A stretch of DNA of 64,000 nucleotides. Origin: Lolium rigidum (lineage: Eukaryota; Streptophyta; Magnoliopsida; Poales; Poaceae). The notes under the pieces were generated by a model. That model was not told the DNA's origin, made no database searches, and saw only the letters and a program-made list of their open reading frames with translations. A program made the translations under genes and the position numbers. The DNA lies in assembly GCF_022539505.1 (NCBI RefSeq), contig NC_061511.1:31630620-31694619 (forward strand). The letters run 5' to 3'. This document shows positions 1-11,481 of this stretch, one piece after another; positions within the stretch are counted from its first letter, which is position 1, and each line of letters starts with the position of its first letter.

Positions 1-1643
1 GCACCCGATGTCGAAGATCGTCGTGGTCGGGCACGAAGATCCGGCGCCCGTGCAAGAGTAGCCCTTCCGCCCAGCGCCATGGCGCCTCCAACTCGCCCAC
101 CTCCGGCTGCCGCCGCGAGGCCGGGCGTCGAGCGCCGTCGCAGTAGCCTGGCGGATGGTGTCGAAGAGACCGAAGGAGGGCCCCGAACGGATGCACAACG
201 CCAGCCCCTCGGGTGCGCCGTCCTCGTCAACAACATCGCGGCGAGAGAGAGCGTCGGCAACGGTGTTGAGGCGCCCCGGCCGATACTTATGGTGAAATCA
301 AAGCCGAACAGCTTGCTGATCCACTGATGCTGCGGAACGGTCAAAAGCCTCTGATCCAACAAGTACTTGAGGCTGTAGTGGTCCGTTCGAATCTGGAACG
401 AGCGCCCCCAAAGGTAGGGACGCCAATGGCGCACGGCCTGCACCAAGCAGATGAGCTCTGCTCGTACGCCGCGAGCTTGAGGTGGCGTGCGGCGAAAGGC
501 CTGCTGAAGTAGGCAAGCGGGCCATCGCCACGGTGAAGCACGGCACCGAACCCCACTCCGGAGGCGTCGCAGTCGACGATGAACGGCCGTGCGAAGTCCG
601 GCATCTGGAGAACGGGGCCCGTCATGAGGGCCCCCTTCAGGGCCTCGAACGCGGCGGTGGCCTCGTCATCCCAGGCGAAGGCGTCGCGGCGCAGAAGCTG
701 CGTGAGATGTGTCGCGATGATGCCGAAGTCCCGGATGAATTTCCGGTAGTACCCGGCGAGACCCAGGAAGCCGCGGAGAGCATGTGGCGAACGAGGAGGC
801 AGCCACGCGGCGACGGCCGCCACCTTCTCGGCGTCCATGGCCACCTCCTCGGCGGAGATGACGTGCCCGAGGTGGCGTCCGATGTCGTCCCGAACGAGCA
901 CTTCGAGTGCTTAAGGTGAAGATGATGCGCGCGAAGCTCGTTGAAGACGATGGCGACGTGATGTAGGTGCTCCGCCCACGAGGCATTGTAGATCAAAATA
1001 TCGTCAAAGAAAACGAGCACAAACGAGCACGTAAATAGGGGCGGAGTACATCGTTCATTAGGGCCTAGAATGTCGCTGGCGCGTTGGTGAGGCCAAAGGG
1101 CATCACCACGAACTCGAAGTGAGCATGATGGGTCCGGAACACCGTCTTGGCGATGTCGTCCGGGTGCATGCGCACCTGGTGATATCCCGACCGTAAGTCA
1201 AGCTTGGTGAAGAAGCGCGCCCCATGGAGCTCGTCGAAGAGCTCGTCGACCACCGGAATGGGGAACTTGTCCTTCAGCGTAAGCGCGTTTAGGGCGCGGT
1301 AGTCGATGCAGAAGCGCCATGTGCCATCTGCCTTGCGGACGAGCAAGCACCGGCACCGAGAACGGCGACGTAGAGATCCGGATGACACCCGCGGCGAGCA
1401 TGAGGGCGCACTGTCGCTCGAGCTCGTCCTTCTGCAGCTGAGGGTAGCGGTAAGGCCGCACGGCCACCGGCGCCGTGTCCGGGGTGAGGTGGATACGGTG
1501 ATCGTACACCCGGGTCGGCGGAAGGCCTTGCGACTCATCGAACAGGTCGCCGTGCTGCTGCAGGAGGTGGGCCAACAGAGGGTGGTCGGAGTCGATGTCG
1601 GCCGTGGTGAGCTGAAGCTGCAGTGCCGGGGCGGCGCCCCCAA
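1..1643 (-). pseudogene. Chromovirus (Ty3/gypsy) pol fragment, RT and RNase H, copy 1
   Basis: Reverse-strand pol of a Ty3/gypsy retrotransposon. Reverse transcriptase lies at about 1643-950: fingers with [11 protein letters not shown], palm with [14 protein letters not shown] and [13 protein letters not shown], then the FFDD active-site box near 1010. RNase H follows at about 610-340 (FIVDCDASGVGFGAVLH, then AYEQ). The linker toward the integrase runs off the window at position 1. The frame breaks near 1025, 900 and 430, and a TAG replaces the expected Gln codon after PATF (about 1068). Copy 2 has the same TAG, so that lesion predates the duplication. The coding sequence stops at 1643, where an Angela LTR is inserted. 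The chromovirus assignment comes from the chromodomain in copy 2. Confidence 0.9.
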
Positions 1644-4600
1644 TGTAGGGATTCGTTGCATAGAAAACAAAAAATTTCCTACCGCGAGAACGCAATCCAA
1701 GCCAAGATGCAATCTAGAAGACGGGAGCAACGAGGGGATGATCGAGACTCACCCTTGAAGATTTCCAAAGCCTATAAGAGTAGGCTCTTATTGCTGCGGT
1801 AGACGATCACTTGCTGCTTGCAAAAGCGCGTAGAAGATCTTGATCACGGTGCCACAATCGGGCAGCACCTCCGTACTCGGTCACACGTTCGGTGTTGATG
1901 AAGACGACGTCCTTCTCCCCGTTCCAGCGGGCAGCGGAAGTAGTAGCTCCTCCTTGAATCCGGTAGCACGACGGCGTGGTGGCGGTGGCGATGGAGAACT
2001 CCGGCGGAGCTTCGCTAAGCGTTGCGGGAGAGGTGGAGGAGGGGGGGCGGCTAGGGTTTGGGAGAGGGGGAGGTGGCCGGCCACTATGAGGGGGTGCGGC
2101 CACAATGGCTTTGGTGTGGCTGGCCCCCTCCCCTTGCTCCTCATTATATAGGTGGAACCCCCAAGTGTTGGACTACAAGTCTTCGAATAAGACTGATACG
2201 TCTCCGACGTATCGATAATTTCTTATGTTCCATGCCACATTATTGATGTTATCTACATGTTTTATGCACACTTTATGTCATATTCGTGCATTTTCTGGAA
2301 CTAACCTATTAACAAGATGCCGAAGTGCCGCTTCTGTTTTCTGCTGTTTTTGGTTTCAGAAATCCTAGTAACGAAATATTCTCGGAATTGGACGAAATCA
2401 ACGCCCAGGGTCCTATTTTGCCACGAAGCTTCCAGAAGTCCGAAGAGGAGACGAAGTGGGGCCACGAGGTGGCGACACCATAGGGCGGCGCGGCCCAAGC
2501 CCTGGCCGCGCCGACCTAGGGTGTGGGCCCCTCGTGCCCCTTCCTGACCTGCCCTTCCGCCTACTTAAAGCCTCCGTCGCGAGACCCCCAGTACCGAGAG
2601 CCACGATACGGAAAACCTTACTGAGACGCCGCCGCCGCCGATCCCATCTCGGGGGATCCAGGAGATCGCCTCCGGCACCCTGCCGGAGAGGGGATTCATC
2701 TCCCGGAGGACTCTACGCCGCCATGGTCGCCTCCGGAGTGATGTGTGAGTAGTCTACCCCTGGACTATGGGTCCATAGCAGTAGCTAGATGGTTGTCTTC
2801 TCCCCATTGTGCTTCATTGTCGGATCTTGTGAGCTGCCTAACATGATCAAGATCATCTATCCGTAATTCTATATGTTGCGTTTGTTGGGATCCGATGAAT
2901 AGAGAATACTTGTTATGTTGATTATCAAAGTTATCTCTATGTGTTGTTTATGATCTTGAATGCTCTCCGTTACTAGTAGATGCTCGGCCAAGTAGATGCT
3001 TGTAACTCCAAGAGGGAGTATTTATGCTCGATAGTGGGTTCATGCTCGCATTGACACACTGGGACAAGTGATGAAAGTTCTAAGGTTGTGTTGTGCTGTT
3101 GCCACTAGGGATAAAACATTGATGCTATGTCTAAGGATGTAGTTGTTGATTACATTACGCACCATACTTAATGCAATTGTCCGTTGCTTTGCAACTTAAT
3201 ACCTGGAGGGGTTCGGATGATAACCTGAAGGTGGACTTTTTAGGCATAGATGCGCTTGGATGGCGGTCTATGTACTTTGTCGTAATGCCCAATTAAATCT
3301 CACTATACTCATCATAATATGTATGTGCATGGTCATGCCCTCTTTATTTGTCAATTGCCCAACCGTAATTTGTTCACCCAACATGCTGTTTATCTTATGG
3401 GAGAGACACCTCTAGTGAACCGTGGACCCCGGTCCAATTCTCTATACTCGAAATACAATCTACTCGCAATACTTGTTCTACTCGTTTTCTCGCAAACAAT
3501 CATCTTCCACACAATACGGTTAATCCTTTGTTACAGCAAGCCGGTGAGATTGACAACCTCACTGTTTCGTTGGGGCGAAGTACTTTGGTTGTGTTGTGCA
3601 GGTTCCACGTTGGCGCCGGAATCCCTGGTGTTGCGCCGCACTACATCCCGCCGCCATCAACCTTCAACGTGCTTCTTGGCTCCTCCTGGTTCGATAAACC
3701 TTGGTTTCTTTCTGAGGGAAAACTTGCTGCTGTGCGCATCATACCTTCCTCTTGGGGTTCCCAACGAAGTGTGAGTTACACGCCATCAAAGACCCCAACC
3801 CAAAACCTTCCATGTGTAGGGAAACCTACCCAAGGTGGGATTCCCACCTCAAGTGGGACTCCCACCCTTCCATGAGGGGGGGTGGCCGCCCCCCTTGGTG
3901 GAGTCCACCTTGGACTCCACCCCTCTAGGGTTGGCCAGCCATGGGAGGTGGAGTCCCTCCGGGACTCCTCCTTCCTTAGTGATGTCTTCCGGACTTTTCT
4001 AGAACCTTCTAGAACCTTCCATAAAATCTCCGGATCATTTTCAAACTTATAAAATGACTTCCTATATATGAATCTTATTCTCCGGACCATTCCGGAACTC
4101 CTCGTGATGTCCGGGATCCCATCCGAGACTTCGAACAATACTTCGAACTCCATTCCATATTCAAGTTCTACTATTACAACATCAAACCTTAAGTGTGTCA
4201 CCCTACGGTTCGCGAACTATGTGGACATGGGTGAGAACTCTCTCCGACCAATAACCAATAGCGGGATCTGGAGATCCATAATGGCTCCCACATATTCAAC
4301 GATGACTTTAGTGATCGAATGAACCATTCACATACGATACCAATTCCCTTTGTCACGCGATATTTTACTTGTCCGAGGTCCGATCATCGGTATCACTCTA
4401 TACCTTGTTCAACCTTGTCTCCTCGACAAGTACTCTTTACTCGTACCGTGGTATGTGGTCTCTTATGAACTTATTCATATGCTTGCAAGACATTAGATGA
4501 CATTCCACCGAGAGGGCCCAGAGTATATCTATCCGTCACCGGGATGGACAAATCCCAGTATTGATCAATATGCCTCAACTCATACTTTCCGGATACTTAA

Positions 4601-5022
4601 TCCCACCTTTATAACCACCCATTTACGCAGTGGCGTTTGATGTAATCAAAGTACCTTTCCGGTATAAGTGATTTACATGATCTCATGGTCATAAGGACTA
4701 GGTAACTATGTATCGAAAGCTTATAGCAAATAACTTAATGACGTGATCTTATGCTACGCTTAATTGGGTGTGTCCATTACATCATTCATACAATGATATA
4801 ACCTTGTTATTAATAACATCCAATGTTCATGATTATGAAACTAATCATCCATTAATCAACAAGCTAGTTAAGAGGCATACTAGGGACTCTTTGTTGTTTA
4901 CATATCACACATCTATCAATGTTTCAGTTAATACAATTATAGCATGGTATATAAACATTTATCATAAACATAAAGATATATAATAACCAATTTATTATTG
5001 CCTCTTGGGCATATCTCCAACA
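1644..5022 (-). repeat. Angela 3' LTR, copy 1, split by a solo LTR
   Basis: The native LTR is about 1,779 bp once the 1,600-bp insertion (solo LTR plus one TSD copy) is subtracted, against 1,777 bp for the homologous LTR at 33981-35757. It starts and ends TG...CA with terminal TGT/ACA. A minus-strand TATA box (TATATAATGA) lies at 2141-2150. Confidence 0.92.
2194..3788 (+). mobile_element. Solo LTR (Sabrina-like, tentative), inserted in the Angela LTR
   Basis: A 1,595-bp LTR running from TGATACGTCTCC to ACGCCATCA with no internal domain. It is flanked by a perfect 5-bp duplication AAGAC (2189-2193 and 3789-3793). Two homologous Angela LTRs keep the unoccupied site with a single AAGAC, at 34526-34530 and 54020-54024. 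A solo LTR normally arises by recombination between the two LTRs of a full element. The terminal motif is common in Triticeae gypsy families; the name Sabrina is from memory and not certain. The orientation given is that in which the LTR begins TGATACG; no internal sequence remains to confirm it. Confidence 0.92.
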
Positions 5023-5035
5023 GTCTCCCACTTGC
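5023..5035 (-). other. Angela polypurine tract, copy 1
   Basis: Minus-strand GCAAGTGGGAGAC abuts the inner end of the 3' LTR. It is the primer site for plus-strand DNA synthesis. The identical tract is at 35758-35770 in copy 2. Confidence 0.88.
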
Positions 5036-5055
5036 ACTAGAGTCAATAATCTAGA

Positions 5056-8000
5056 TTACATTGTAAGGTACCTAACACCCATGGCATTCTGGTGTTGGTC
5101 ATGCTTTGCCCTAGGGAGAGCTTTAGTCAATGGATCCGCTACATTCGGATCAGTGTGTACTTTGCAAATCTTTACTTCTCCATCTTCGATGTACTCGCGA
5201 ATCGAGTGATAACGCAGCTTGATATGCTTCAGCCTCTTGTGTGACCTTGGTTCTTGTGCATTGGCGATGGCACCCATGTTGTCACAGTAGATGACTAGTG
5301 GGTCCAATGCACTAGGAACCACACCGAGCTCTACAATGAACCTCTTCATCCATACCGCTTCTGATGAAGCCTCCGAAGCCGCTATGTACTCGATTCCGTT
5401 GAAGACTTCGCCACCGTGCACCGCTTCGAGCTTGCCTAGCTTACTGCAGCACCATTCAATATAAACACGTACCCGCACCGTGACTTAGAGTCATCGAGAT
5501 CGTTGTTCCAACTTGCACCGGTGTAACTTGTTACAACGAGCTCTTGGTCACCTCCATAACAAAGATACATATCCTTAGTTCTTTTCAAGTACTTCAGGAT
5601 ATTCTTGACCGCTGTCCGAGTGTTCCATTCCCGGATCACTTTGATATCTCGCTAGTCAAACTAACAGACATGTGCTATATCCGGTCTAGTACATAGCATG
5701 GCATACATGATAGAGCCTCATCGCCGAGGCATAGGGGATCCGACTCATCCTTTCTCTTTCTTCTGCCGTAGCCGGTCCTTGAGTCTTACTCAAGACCTTG
5801 CCTCGGTAATATAGGTAAGAACCCTTTCTTACTTTCGTCCATTCTAAACTTCTTTAGAATCTTGTCCAGGTATGTACTCGTGATAGCCCTATTAGGCATC
5901 TTGATCTATCTCTATAAATCTTGATGCCTAATATATACGATGCTTCACCAAGGTCTTTCATTGAAAAACTATTATTCAAATAACCTTTTACACTGCTTAA
6001 TAGTTGTATATCATTCCCAATTAATAATATGTCATCCACATATAATATCAGGAATGCTACAGAGCTCCCACTCACTTTCTTGTAAATACAGGCCTCTCCA
6101 TGACACTGTATAAACCCGAATTCTTTGATCACTTTATCAAAGCGTCGGTTCCAACTTCTCGATGCTTGCTTTAGTCCATAAATTGAACGCTGAAGTTTGC
6201 ATACTTTGTCAGCATTTTTAGGATCGACAAAACCTTTGGGTTGTACCATATACAACTCTTCCTCAATGTCTCCATTAAGGAACGTTGTTTTGACATCCAT
6301 CTCGCCAAATCTCATAATCGAAAAATGCAGCTATTGCTAACAAAATCCTCACAGATTTTAGCTTCGCTACAGGTGAGAAAGTCTCATCGTAGTCAACACC
6401 TTGAATTTGTCGGAAACCCTTTGCGACAAGTCGAGCTTTATAGACAGTAATATTACCATCAGCATATGTTTTTCTCTTGAAGATCCATTTATTCTCGACA
6501 GCCTTTCGGCTATCAGGTAAGTCTACCAAAGTCCACACTTTGTTATCATACATGGATCCCATTTCAGATTTCATGGCTTCTTGCCATTTGTTGAAATCTG
6601 GGCTCATCATCACTTCTTCATACGTCGCAGGGTCTTCATCATTGCTGTCCACAATCATGACATTTAGACAAGGATCATACAATTCAGGAGTGGCACGTTC
6701 CCTTGTCGATCTGCGAGGTTCAGTAGTTTCCTCGTTCGAAGTTTCATCATCATTATCATTAGCTTCCTCTGTTGTTGGTGCAGGCGGTACGGGAACAACT
6801 ACCGGTACTGCGCTACTCTGATCAACGAGTAAAGATTCATCAATCTCATCGAGTTCTACTTTTCTTCCAGTCACTTCTTTAGTGAGAAATTCTTTCTCAA
6901 GAAAGGTTCCGTTCTTAGCAATAAAGATTTTGCCTTCGGATCTGTGATAGAAAGTGTACCCTATAGTTTCCTTAGGGTATCCTATGAAGACACATTTCTC
7001 CGCTTTGGGTTCTAGCTTGTCCGGTTGTAACTTCTTTACATAGGCTTCGCAACCCCAAACTTTAAGGAACGACGACTTAGGTTTCTTATTAAACCATAAT
7101 TCATACGGTGTCGTTTCAACGGATTTTAATGGTGCTCTATTTAAAGTGAATGCGGTTGTCTCTAATGCATAACTCCAAAATGATAACGGCAAATCAGTAA
7201 GAGATATCATAGAACGAACCATATCTAAGAGAGTTCGATTACGACGTTCGGACACACCGTTTCGTTGAGGTGTTCCCGGCGGTGTCAATTGTGAAAGTAT
7301 TCCGCATTTCTTTAAATGCATGCCAAACTCATAACTCAGATATTCACCTCCGCGATCAGATCGTAGAAATTTAATCTTCTTGTTACATTGATTTTCTACT
7401 TCACTTTGGAATTCCTTAAACTTCTCGAAAGTTTCAGATTTATGTTTCATGAAATAGATATACCCATATCTACTCAGATCATCTGTGAAGGTTAGAACAT
7501 AACGATAACCACCGCGCGATGCTACACTCATTGGTCCGCATACATCGGTATGTATGATTTCCAATAAGTCAGTGGCTCGCTCCATCATACCAGAGAATGG
7601 AGTCTTAGTCATTTTTTCCATCAGACATGCTTCGCATCTATCAAGTGACTCAAAGTCAAGTGATTCAAGTAATCCATCAGTATGGAGTTTCTTCATGCGT
7701 TTCACTCCAATATGACCAAGACGACAATGCCACATATAAGTAGAATTATCATTCAATTTAATTCGCTTAGCATCAATATTATGTATATGTGTATCACTAC
7801 TATCGAGATCTAACAGAAATAAGCCATTCTTTTCAGGTGCTCGACCATAAAAGATATTATTCATAAAAATAGAACAAGCAATATTCTCAGACTTGAATGA
7901 ATAACCATCTTGCATTAAAAAAGATCCAGATATAATGTTCATGCTCAACGCGGGTACAAAATAACAATTATTTAGGCTTAAAACTAATCCCGAAGGTAGA

Positions 8001-8335
8001 TGTAGAGGAAGTGTGCCGACAGCGATCACATCGACTTTGGATCCGTTTCCAACGCGCATCGTCACTTCATCTTTCAGTAGTCTTCGTTTATTCTTTAGCT
8101 CCTGTTTCGAGTTACAAATATGAGCAACCGAACCAGTATCAAATACCCAGGTACTAGTACGAGAACCAGTGAGATAAACATCTATAACATGTATATCAGA
8201 TATACCTTCTTTCTTCTTCTTGACAAGGCCGCTCTTCAGATCAGCCAGATACTTGGAGCAATTACGCTTCCAGTGTCCCTTCTCCTTGCAGTAATAGCAC
8301 TCAGCATCGTGCTTAGGGCCGTTCTTAGGTTTCAT
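5056..8335 (-). pseudogene. Angela pol polyprotein, copy 1 (zinc knuckle, PR, IN, RT, RNase H)
   Basis: Reading down the minus strand: end of gag with a CCHC knuckle (CYYCKEKGHWKRNC, near 8290); aspartic protease with DTGS (VFDTGSVAHICNS, near 8130); integrase zinc region (CRLGHIG...CEACLMEK, 7730-7610) and DDE core with HTDVCGP, DRGGEY and SERRNRTL (7550-7220); reverse transcriptase from about 6550, with YVDDILLIGND near 6030; RNase H at about 5640-5056, with YIAASEASSEAVW and LRYHSIREYIEDGEV. The stretch 8335-6275 is one 686-codon frame. Breaks occur near 6300, 5850, 5700-5640 and 5450. At several of these copy 2 keeps the frame and differs by CTG or CAG against CTCG or CGAG, so some breaks may be sequencing artefacts. 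Confidence 0.92.
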
Positions 8336-8378
8336 AGGAGGCGTGGCAGCTTTCTTGTCACCCTTCTTGAATTTTCCC

Positions 8379-9041
8379 TTAGACTTGCCCCTGTTTCTTG
8401 AAACTGGTGGTCTTGTTGACCATCAACACTTGGTGCTCTTTCTTGATCTCAATCTCAGCAGCTTTTAGCATGACAAAGAGTTTAGGTAACTCTTTGTTCA
8501 TGTTCTGCATATTGTAGTTCATCACAAAGTTCTTGTAACTAGGTGGCAGTGATTGATGGACACGATTAATCCCCAGTCTGTTAGGAATCACTATTCCCAA
8601 GCCACTGAGTTTCTTCGCATGCCCGGTCATAACGAGCATGTGCTCACTAACGGAGCTGCCTTCTTCCATCATGCAGCTGAAGAAGTGTTTCGATGCCTCA
8701 TAGCATTCCACGGCCGGATGAGTTTCAAATATAGCTTTCAGCTCATTGACCAACTCATGAGGATCGTGGTCCTCAAAACCTTTTTGAAGATCGGCTTCCA
8801 GACTGCACAGGATGGCACACTGAACTCGAAAGTACCGAGCTTTCCGAGTAGCGTAAACATTCTTTACTTCATCGGTTTCAATTTCTGCAGGAGGGTCACC
8901 TAGCAGTGCATCAAGCACATATTGCAGATTTCCGCCAGCGAGGAAGATCCTCACATGACGGAACCAGTCGGTGAAGTTGCTACCGTTGCTCTTAAGCTTT
9001 TCTTTCTCTAGGAACCGGTTAAAATTGATTGGGGACGCCAT
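8379..9041 (-). pseudogene. Angela gag, copy 1
   Basis: Capsid-type gag of a Copia element. The start chosen is the ATG at 9039-9041, giving MASPINFNRFLEKEKLK, which fits the conserved N-terminus of BARE1-type gag; the open frame extends 7 codons upstream. A conserved gag region follows (FTDWFRHVRIFLAGGNLQYVLDA). The frame shifts at about 8390 because copy 1 has an extra C in a C run (GCCCC) where copy 2 has GCCC. In copy 2 gag is continuous with the zinc knuckle and protease, so one gag-pol frame is the ancestral state. Confidence 0.9.
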
Positions 9042-9714
9042 ATCTACAACATATATTTGCAATAGTTTAGACTAAGTTTATGACAAATTTAGTTCAAATT
9101 TTAATTCAACATAATTAAAAATCTAGGTGAACTCCCACTCAAAACAATATCCCTCGAATTGTCTTAGTGATCACACGAACCAAATCCATCACACCTAAGT
9201 CCGATCATCACGAGACAAGATGTAATTTCAATGGCGAACATTCAAAGTGTTCATCATATCAATCATATAATTCATGCTCTACCTTTCGGTATCACGTGTT
9301 CAGAGACCATGTCTGTACATGCTAGGCTCGTCAAGGCCACCTTAGTATCCGCATGTGCAAAACTGGCTTGCACCCGTTGTATGCACTTCTTGATTCTATC
9401 ACACCCGATCATCACGAGATGCTTCGAAACGACAAGTCTTGGCAACGGTGCTACTAAGGATGAACACTTTATTATCTTGATATTTTAGTGAGGGATCATC
9501 TTATAATGCTACCGTCGCGATCTAAGCAAAATAAGATGCATAAAAGGATTAACATCACATGCAGTTCATATCTGATATGATATGGCCCTTTTGTCTTTGT
9601 GCCTTTGATCTTCATCTTCAAAGCACGGACATGATCTCCATCATCAACGGGCATGATCTCCATCATCATCGGCGTAGCGTCAAGGTCCATGGCGCCGTCT
9701 TCATGGTTGTTCAC
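9042..9714 (-). other. Angela untranslated leader, copy 1 (gag-proximal part)
   Basis: Non-coding leader between gag and the 5' LTR. I see no gene here. It ends at TTCAC (9710-9714), the target duplicated by the Tat insertion. The LTR-proximal part of the same leader is preserved only in copy 2 (52983-53494). Confidence 0.8.
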
Positions 9715-10099
9715 TGACAAGGTATTAACTTGTCAATGCCTATGGATTGTAGGCTAGGGTTTAATTGGAAGTAGAGGGCAAGTAGATCTCGAAGGTTTCA
9801 GCCGAAAAGTACTCGACGATTAAGAAAACTAGGGTTTGTAAACAATGATTCGATGATTTCCGCGTCCCTCGACTCCCCCTTATATAGGAGGCGGAGCCGA
9901 GGGATTCGTGTTGTACAAGTTACAAAGTCCGGGAAGGTTTCTAACTCATCCCGTAAAATTACAAATAAGACTTTCTATTACAACTCTAGCTTTCCTTAAT
10001 AATATCTTGGGCTTCCGAATCTTCTTATTCTTCGGGTAGTGGGCCTTCGATAAACCCCGGGTACTATCTTCGGCAGGCCCATTTGGGATGCCTATGTCG
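9715..10099 (-). repeat. Tat 3' LTR, copy 1
   Basis: A 385-bp LTR matching 39900-40284 and 52593-52977. It starts TGACAAGG on the plus strand. Its inner end reads TGTCGATAGCCCCC here and TGTCAGTAGCCCCC in copy 2, one of the CAG-type differences described in the findings. Confidence 0.9.
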
Positions 10100-11344
10100 A
10101 TAGCCCCCGAGATTTTGCTTGAATCGTAGGGTCAAGGAAAATCTCGACCGTTTATTTTTATTCGACAGACTTCGACTTTTCTATATTTCTTCTCATAAAC
10201 ATCTATATTGTACAGGGATAATGGTAGTTGGGGCTAGTTCATCTGACGGATCAGGTACTAGTTAACTGCTCTAGTGGCAATCCGCAAAAACCTACTTCAA
10301 GATCACGTCCCTGGACATGACCTCGGGATAACGGTGTAAACTTCGACAAGTGCCGCTTAAGGTCTTACCATTCTGTCGAGTCCCAGTAAAATTTATCGAG
10401 TACCTAACGCGTCCGTTAGGATTTTTCTTCGTATCTGTTGATACGGATAAAAGTAGCAGAGCGCAGTCTTCGGCGATGCCACGCCCAGCAGAATGGATCT
10501 AGGGTCTTACCTTCGCAAATTTGCGGCATTCAGAAATTGATCGCAACTTTGGCGTTCTGAGAATATATTATCGAGTGCTTTTTTGGCTGTTGGAATGGCA
10601 CATTTTATCGAGTCAAAGATGACTTATATTGCCCTCCCGATGGGAGTATATGTAGAGTTGATTATAACTCGAAATATACTCTTTTGCTCTTCTATCTTTC
10701 TTTTTCTCTTTCTTTCTTTCTTTTTTATAATTTCATCGGGCACGCGAGCAGCGTTCCCGATGGGAGTAGCCCCCGAGGCTACAGCCAAGGACTTGTACTT
10801 GGGTGTAGGCTCCACGCCTTATGCCGCTATATTTTCTTTTATCTCCCGAAGTTTTATAATTTCTCGGGTGCGCGAACAGCGCTCCCGATGGGAGTAGCCC
10901 CCGAGGCTATGAACAAATATTTGTATTTGGTCATAGGCTCACGCCATTTCTATCTTGTTCTTCTGGATCTTTTCCTTTTTCCAAAGTAGCCCCCGAGCAT
11001 TTGATCAAAAACTTGTATTTGATCAAAGGCTCAGCATTATTTTTCCGTGTCGCCTTTTATGAAGCTGTTGAGTCGAATTTTTTCTTCTGCCAAGGTGACG
11101 TTGTTGCTGACGATAGCCACGATTGCTAGTCGAAATTTGCGACAAGTCTTTTCTCGCTGCCATGCGGGCCCAATTGATCCACTATCTTGACACGTCGTGC
11201 AAGTGGGGGACACACGTCCTCCGCTTTTTCTGGCGCACGCACCGTAACTTCCCCAATGTTGAATTACTTTTTTACCCTTGTTGTTACGTGGCTATTATCT
11301 GTCACACATTTTCCTTATCCAACGGTCCGCCGCTTCAGCGCACC
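10100..11344 (-). other. Tat 3' spacer with reiterated AGCCCCCGAG motifs, copy 1
   Basis: Non-coding sequence between the 3' LTR and the promoter of the antisense gene. The decamer AGCCCCCGAG, which is the reverse complement of the core of the element's own polypurine tract, recurs four times in the spacer, mostly within longer GGGAGTAGCCCCCGAGGCT blocks near 10767 and 10895. No gene is seen on either strand. Confidence 0.75.
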
Positions 11345-11353
11345 TCTATATAA
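11345..11353 (+). promoter_or_regulatory. TATA box of the Tat antisense gene, copy 1
   Basis: CTATATAAG lies about 130 bp upstream of the ATG at 11482 and is followed by a pyrimidine-rich leader (TCTTCTTCTTCCTCCTCGAG), typical of plant Pol II promoters. The same box is at 41531-41539 in copy 2. Confidence 0.7.
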
Positions 11354-11481
11354 GGTCTTCTTCTTCCTCCTCGAGCACCTCCGCCGCGCCGTCCTCCTCG
11401 CTCCCATCCGCAAATTTCCTCCCGCGATCCACAGCCACCTAAGCTCCTCGCCTCCAAGCTGCAAACCCCGCGCCATTGTTG

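Larger units (their letters stand above)
1644..9714 (-). mobile_element. BARE1/Angela-type Copia element, copy 1 (5' end lost)
   Basis: Reverse-strand Copia element. The 3' LTR is 1644-5022. The polypurine tract (minus-strand GCAAGTGGGAGAC) directly abuts it at 5023-5035. The coding region is 5056-9041 and part of the leader runs to 9714, where a Tat element is inserted. The target duplication CCCAA is at 1639-1643; its partner and the 5' LTR are missing because copy 1 suffered a deletion at 20891-20895. The same element in copy 2 (33981-55253) shows both LTRs. LTR ends TGTTGGAGATATGCCC and GAATCCCTACA are those of BARE1/Angela/WIS elements. Confidence 0.93.

Noticed and set aside
482..919. 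Plus-strand open frames opposite the chromovirus pol (also at 32671-33306 and 31340-31813)
   Set aside because: They are shadows of GC-rich coding sequence on the minus strand, with no domain and no conservation of their own.
2301..2752. Open frames inside the solo LTR and inside the Angela LTRs (1807-2151, 34144-34550)
   Set aside because: They lie in LTR regulatory sequence, are GC-rich, and have no recognisable domain.
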